From: Eubacterium sp. 1001713B170207_170306_E7
GTDB lineage: Bacteria > Bacillota > Clostridia > Eubacteriales > Eubacteriaceae
NCBI RefSeq assembly: GCF_015547515.1
Contig: NZ_JADMVE010000001.1
Coordinates: forward strand, 744,406-808,405
Length of the DNA: 64,000 bases
Reading direction: 5' to 3'
Part shown: in pieces, positions 59,911 through 64,000 of the stretch
Layout of the letters: each line of letters opens with the position of its first letter
Position numbering within the stretch: the first letter of the stretch is position 1
Translations under genes and position numbers: made by a program
Notes under the pieces: generated by a model
What the model saw: only the letters and a program-made list of their open reading frames with translations
What the model was told of the DNA's origin: nothing
Database searches by the model: none

Positions 59911-62088
59911 TCACATCAGATGCGTGCTCTCCAGCTTTTCTGTAAAGGTATGGTTCAGCCGGATCACGGGTTTTCTGAGCACGAGGCCCAGGAGCAGGGA
60001 GGGAATCAGGAAAGCCGCCAGGTAACCCATCTCGATCCAGTAGGTGTTCTGATACATGCCGGCAATACATTCGCGCATGGCGTTCATGCTGTGGGCAAAG
60101 GGCATGAGGGGATACAGCCTCTGGAAAAACGCCGGGAGCAGCTCGATGGGAAAGCTGCCGCCGGAGCCCGCCACCTGGATAACCATCAGGACAACGGCAA
60201 TGGCCTTGCCCACGTCGCCGAAGGAGACCGTGAGGGTGTAGATGAGATTGACGTAGACAATGCTCGTGAGCCAGCCTGTCAGCAGGAAGAGCACGGGATG
60301 CTCACACTGGATTCCCAGGAAGAAAAGGTCCCCCAGAACAATGATGGTGCTCTGGACCAGTCCCAGAATCAGAAAGGTGATGTACCGGCCAAAATAGGCG
60401 TGGTGGGGCCTGAGTGAGAGGGCCTTTTCGGTTTTTTCCGAAACACTGGTGCTGATCATGGCCACGAGCACCACGCCGCCGACCCAGATGGCCAGCGTCG
60501 TGTAGAAGGGCGCCATGGCGGAGCCGTAATTATCGACCGGATAAATTTTTTCGGTTTCCAGCTCGACCGGGGCAGCCAGGAAGGTGCTGAGCTCGGCAGG
60601 GCTGCCGGAGAGCAGGGTCTCGATTTCGGCCATATCACCGCTGGCGGCGGCCTTTTCCACCTCCTGGAGCACATTGTAAAGCCGTGCCTTCACGGCGTCC
60701 AGCTGGTCGGCCGAGCGTGTCAGCAGGTCCTCTGCCATGCTTAAATTCGAGCCGGTCTCACCGGAAAGGGTGGCAATATCACGGATACTGCTGTCCAGCT
60801 GGCTGAGAATACCGGCCACCTCACCGCTGCCAAAATCGAGGCTTGAAAACAATGTGCCCAGCTGCGGCTGCAGGTTTGTTTTATAGTCGGTTTCCGCGTC
60901 GCTGATGACTTTGCCGACCTCAGCCGCCAGGCCCTTGAGGGCTTGATAGTCCGTCTCCGCCATTCCGGCGGTTTCAGAGATTTTACCCACGGTTTCGGTC
61001 AGCTTATCCCGCAGGGCTTCCTGCTGGCGGATGATCTGATTGAGCCGGCCGATCACAGGCTGAAGCGCCGCCGCCATATCGGGGACAGCATCGCTGAGCT
61101 TTTGCAGCTCGTCCCTCAGGCTGGTGTTGTGATTGATGAGCAGCTGAACCTCATCGGCCAGGCTGTCCAGGCTTTTGGCCGCCCCGCCGGCGTTTTCGCC
61201 AACCGAGGCAAAGGCCGTGTCGATTTCGGCCGAGATCTTCCGGTAGCTTTCGCCGCCCACGTCAAAGACCGTCTCAATGCCCTGGGAGGCTGTGTCCACA
61301 GCGCCCTGGAGCCCCCGGGCCGTGCCCTCCGCGTCCTGCAGAATGCCGGAGCTTTCATAGACCGCGTTTCCGGAGGTTTCTAAAAAGCCGGCGGTCGAGG
61401 TCAGAACCTTTCGGGTGGAGGCGGTCATGCCCGCAAAGGCCCGCACGGTTTTTGCGGCCGTTTCAACCTCGCCTTCGATGCGCTGGAGGTTGGTCTTAAG
61501 ATTGTCCGTCAGGGACTGGCTGCCCTCCTTGTCTGCGGACCGGTAGACGGACTGCAGCGCCTCGAGGGCGATCTCGGAGACCTTTTCCACAAAGAGGCTG
61601 TTGACCTGTTCCTGGACAGCTGTCGCCCCCTTGTCGGTCACTTTTGGGGCGATGGCGTTTTCCTTTTCGTTGGTGTAATAAATGATGGCGCTCTTTTTAA
61701 TATCGGAGGAAAACAGGCTCATGATGTTGGCGCTGAAATCCTGGGGAATGACAATGGCAGCGTAATAGGCGCCGGACTTCACCCCCTCCAGGGCTTCGTC
61801 TCTGCCTGTAAACTGCCAGTCCATCTGGTCGTTGGCCTTTAGGGCGTTTACCACCTCGTCGCCCACGTTCATGCTCACGGAGAGAAGCTCACCCTGATAG
61901 CCGGCATCGGTGTTGGCCACCGCGATTTTTATGTCCTTTGTATTGCTGTAAGGGTCCCAGCTACCCGCGATATTAAACCAGGCGTACATGGCAGGCACAA
62001 CGCAGACGCCCATCACGACAATGAGGGCAATGGTATTGTTGCGGATACGGCTGACATCGCCCGTGAATATTTTTAAGATTTTTTTCAT
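59911..62088 (-). CDS. YhgE/Pip-family membrane protein 1
   Basis: This 725-residue protein has one N-terminal membrane helix (ALIVVMGVCVVPAMYAWFNI), a long extracytoplasmic helical region (about 40-500), and about six C-terminal helices resembling an ABC-2-type permease (from FYTTLAIWVGGVVLVAMIS onward). The family includes phage-infection protein Pip and type VII secretion-associated YhgE/EsaA. No ATPase gene is adjacent inside the window. It overlaps the upstream paralogue by 4 bp. Its base composition is clearly more GC-rich than most of the window. Confidence 0.9.
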   Translation of the reverse strand: MKKILKIFTGDVSRIRNNTIALIVVMGVCVVPAMYAWFNIAGSWDPYSNTKDIKIAVANTDAGYQGELLSVSMNVGDEVVNALKANDQMDWQFTGRDEALEGVKSGAYYAAIVIPQDFSANIMSLFSSDIKKSAIIYYTNEKENAIAPKVTDKGATAVQEQVNSLFVEKVSEIALEALQSVYRSADKEGSQSLTDNLKTNLQRIEGEVETAAKTVRAFAGMTASTRKVLTSTAGFLETSGNAVYESSGILQDAEGTARGLQGAVDTASQGIETVFDVGGESYRKISAEIDTAFASVGENAGGAAKSLDSLADEVQLLINHNTSLRDELQKLSDAVPDMAAALQPVIGRLNQIIRQQEALRDKLTETVGKISETAGMAETDYQALKGLAAEVGKVISDAETDYKTNLQPQLGTLFSSLDFGSGEVAGILSQLDSSIRDIATLSGETGSNLSMAEDLLTRSADQLDAVKARLYNVLQEVEKAAASGDMAEIETLLSGSPAELSTFLAAPVELETEKIYPVDNYGSAMAPFYTTLAIWVGGVVLVAMISTSVSEKTEKALSLRPHHAYFGRYITFLILGLVQSTIIVLGDLFFLGIQCEHPVLFLLTGWLTSIVYVNLIYTLTVSFGDVGKAIAVVLMVIQVAGSGGSFPIELLPAFFQRLYPLMPFAHSMNAMRECIAGMYQNTYWIEMGYLAAFLIPSLLLGLVLRKPVIRLNHTFTEKLESTHLM

Positions 62089-64000
62089 TTTTCAGTCCCT
62101 TTCCAGTCGTCCTTAAACATCGCCCGGATTTCCTCGTCGGTCATACCGCAGAGCTGCTGTTCTATCTCAAACTGCTTGCGCATTTTATCCCGGAAATACT
62201 CCAGGCAGATGAGGTATACCGAGATACCGATCAGGGATATAATCCACAGCACCAGATAAATGATTTTGGAGTCCAGGCTGAACATCAGCACCATGAAAAC
62301 AAGGGGCAGGATAAACATCAGCAGGAAGCCGGCCTTTATCTTTTTGCGGTAGCTTTCCTCAAACGCCGCCTGGCGGGCCTCGCGCTCAGCGGCGGTCCGG
62401 CCCTCCAGAGCTAGCGCCCTGGCGATGATGGAGATAGGGTCCTTTTTCCGCTCAATGCCGCCCTCTGTCTCACTGACCATCAGCCCGGTCTCGGAAAGCC
62501 GCCGGTCAAAGAAATGGTTCAGGTTTAAGAGCAGCGGCCTGAGCCCCAGGCCGATCACCAGCGCCACAGGAACAAAGAGAAGCAGGTGGAGCAGGTCGGA
62601 GGCATAGTGGGCCGCATAAACGCCCGCCACAGCCTCACGCATGGCGTTAATGCCATAGGTAAAGGGCAGCAGGGGATGGACAGCCTGAAAGAAGCCCGGC
62701 GTCATCTCGATGGGGTAGGTGCCCGCGGAGCCGGGAATCTGCAGAATGACGAGAATCACGCAGATGGCTTTTCCGATGTGCTTGAAGGTGACCGAAAGCG
62801 CGTAGATCAGGTTCACGTAGACAAAGGAGGCCAGCAGTCCGGCGAAAATAAAGGCCCCAGGGCTTTCACACTGGATTTTCATCAGCAGCAGGTCTCCGGC
62901 GCACACCACAAGCCCCTGCAGCAGGCCCACAGTGATGTATAGGAGCCAGCGGCCGAAGTAGGCCCGGGTGGGCGTCAGGTTTTTAATGCTTTCGTCCTCG
63001 TCCACCTCCAGCTTAAAAATGGCGATGAGGACAATCCCGCCGACCCAGATGGCCAGATTGCTGTAAAAGGGCGCCAGGGCAGAGCCATAGTTGGCGACCG
63101 GATAGATTTTTTCCGTCTCAACCTCCACGGGCGACGCCATGAAGTCTGCCACCTGCTCCGGCTGGATACCGGTGGTTGAAAGGAAATTCTGATACAGCCT
63201 GGAATTTTTAATGGCGTTCAGATCAGTGGCGATCCGGCTGAGCTGCCCTGTGAGATCGGCCAGCACGCCCTGGGTGCTGTCGAGGGCATTCCCGGCTTCT
63301 GTCAGGGCTGTGCCCAGGTCATCGAGGATTCCCTGCAGCTGGTTGGCCGCGGGAGTGACCCCGGACAGGATCCCGGAGGTTTTTCCGGAAAGGAGGGCAA
63401 AGCTGTCGAGGCTCTGGTTAATTTGAGGCAGCAGAGTCTGCTGAAAGCGGGTGTTTACGCCGTTGAGGGCTTCGCCGCCGTCAGAGGTGATCTGATTCAG
63501 GTTTTTGCGCGATTCGGAGGTCTGGGCAATCATGTTTTTTACACTGGTATTGCCCGCTTCCAGACGGTCCAGAATTTTCTGCTGGTTTTCGGCCTCGGCC
63601 TCCAGAGACTGGATGAGCCTGGACAGCTCGGCGGAGGGGTGGTCTTCATTGAGCTTTTTCAGGGCGTCCACAATCTCCTGGTTAACATCCAGCATTTCCT
63701 TTGCCGAGGTGATGCCGCTCTCAAACCCGGCGTTTATCTCAAGGGCCTGGGCCTCCAGGTTCCCCAGCTGAGACGCGGCCGTCCCGTTGATCTGTCCCAG
63801 GACACTGTGGCCCTGGTTCAGGATGCCGGACAGGCTGCCGGAAAACGTCCCGATGCTTTCCCGGCTCTGGCTCAGGCGCGCCTGGGCGCTTTCCAGGCCT
63901 TTCTGGCCGGAGGCGGCAGCGTCCTTGAGGCTGTCGAGGGTCGATCGGCCGCCGTCGATGGAGCTCTGACCCTGAGCGATGGTTCCCCTGAAGTTTTTCA
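62085..64000 (-). CDS. YhgE/Pip-family membrane protein 2, 5' end beyond right edge
   Basis: The frame is open to base 64000 and no start codon with a ribosome site is seen; an internal Met at 63695 is not the start, because the frame continues upstream with family-like helical sequence. The visible part (about 638 residues) has a helical extracytoplasmic domain and about six C-terminal membrane helices (FYSNLAIWVGGIVLIAIF onward), then a cytoplasmic tail longer than in its neighbour. It is a tandem paralogue of the protein at 59911-62088 and is translationally coupled to it (ATGA). Both may form one heteromeric complex (inference). Confidence 0.88.
   Translation of the reverse strand, partial: KNFRGTIAQGQSSIDGGRSTLDSLKDAAASGQKGLESAQARLSQSRESIGTFSGSLSGILNQGHSVLGQINGTAASQLGNLEAQALEINAGFESGITSAKEMLDVNQEIVDALKKLNEDHPSAELSRLIQSLEAEAENQQKILDRLEAGNTSVKNMIAQTSESRKNLNQITSDGGEALNGVNTRFQQTLLPQINQSLDSFALLSGKTSGILSGVTPAANQLQGILDDLGTALTEAGNALDSTQGVLADLTGQLSRIATDLNAIKNSRLYQNFLSTTGIQPEQVADFMASPVEVETEKIYPVANYGSALAPFYSNLAIWVGGIVLIAIFKLEVDEDESIKNLTPTRAYFGRWLLYITVGLLQGLVVCAGDLLLMKIQCESPGAFIFAGLLASFVYVNLIYALSVTFKHIGKAICVILVILQIPGSAGTYPIEMTPGFFQAVHPLLPFTYGINAMREAVAGVYAAHYASDLLHLLLFVPVALVIGLGLRPLLLNLNHFFDRRLSETGLMVSETEGGIERKKDPISIIARALALEGRTAAEREARQAAFEESYRKKIKAGFLLMFILPLVFMVLMFSLDSKIIYLVLWIISLIGISVYLICLEYFRDKMRKQFEIEQQLCGMTDEEIRAMFKDDWKGTEK

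Noticed and set aside
1-64000. CRISPR arrays, tRNA or rRNA genes, insertion sequences
   Set aside because: No regularly spaced repeats, no tRNA-like cloverleaf or rRNA signature, and no transposase gene were seen on either strand.

Overview
The window looks like chromosomal DNA of an anaerobic, corrinoid-using Clostridia-class Firmicute. A Eubacterium limosum / E. callanderi-like acetogen is my best guess, from gene content only and not from any search. Pointers are strong AGGAGG ribosome sites, sigma-A promoters with 17-bp spacers, a B12-dependent ribonucleotide reductase, indolepyruvate:ferredoxin oxidoreductase, adenosylcobinamide amidohydrolase (CbiZ) and two UroD/MtaA-like corrinoid-methyltransferase-family proteins. 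No tRNA, rRNA, CRISPR array or insertion sequence was seen.

Layout. 1-18,300 is accessory metabolism. A TetR regulator diverges from a UroD-like gene, a micro-ORF and an EamA exporter (1-2.7 kb). Next comes a C4 sugar-acid (threonate-type) cassette: PdxA2-like dehydrogenase, four-carbon acid sugar kinase and PrpR-type regulator. It is followed by a LarA-like protein and a cyclase-family hydrolase (3.2-9.7 kb). Then an AmmeMemoRadiSam operon (9.8-12.1 kb), a tiny peptide gene, and a second TetR / UroD-like / micro-ORF module (12.7-14.9 kb). The stretch ends with a second cyclase, a 4-TM protein with CbiZ, and two convergent alkylation-repair genes. 18,300-46,600 is mostly core: dnaG-rpoD-trmK-nif3, galE, iorAB, plsY, nrdJ, csbD, proB, a glycolipid glycosyltransferase, rpsO-pnp-dut, ftsK-rimO-pgsA, a nucleoid-associated protein, cinA-recA and dinB. 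46,600-64,000 holds glpF, flotillin, htrA with a two-component system, RNase P RNA, two large c-di-GMP signalling proteins, an oxidoreductase, and two GC-rich tandem YhgE/Pip membrane proteins running off the right edge.

How the parts fit. The kinase and PdxA2 should convert a 4-carbon sugar acid to a triose phosphate under the PrpR-type regulator. That regulator lacks the sigma-54 contact motif and may act through a repeated ATGAAACAT site. The two UroD modules share architecture (TetR, operator arms round the promoter, enzyme, 43-50 aa micro-ORF). They fit the corrinoid theme set by CbiZ and NrdJ.

The items I find most novel are the duplicated UroD/micro-ORF modules, a 21-aa peptide gene with its own promoter and terminator, two unassigned structured-RNA candidates with their own promoters (31,471-31,655 and 53,946-54,140), a thrice-repeated 24-nt hairpin, and a sigma-B-type promoter on csbD. 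All starts and sites were read by eye. Functions are family-level assignments without database searches.
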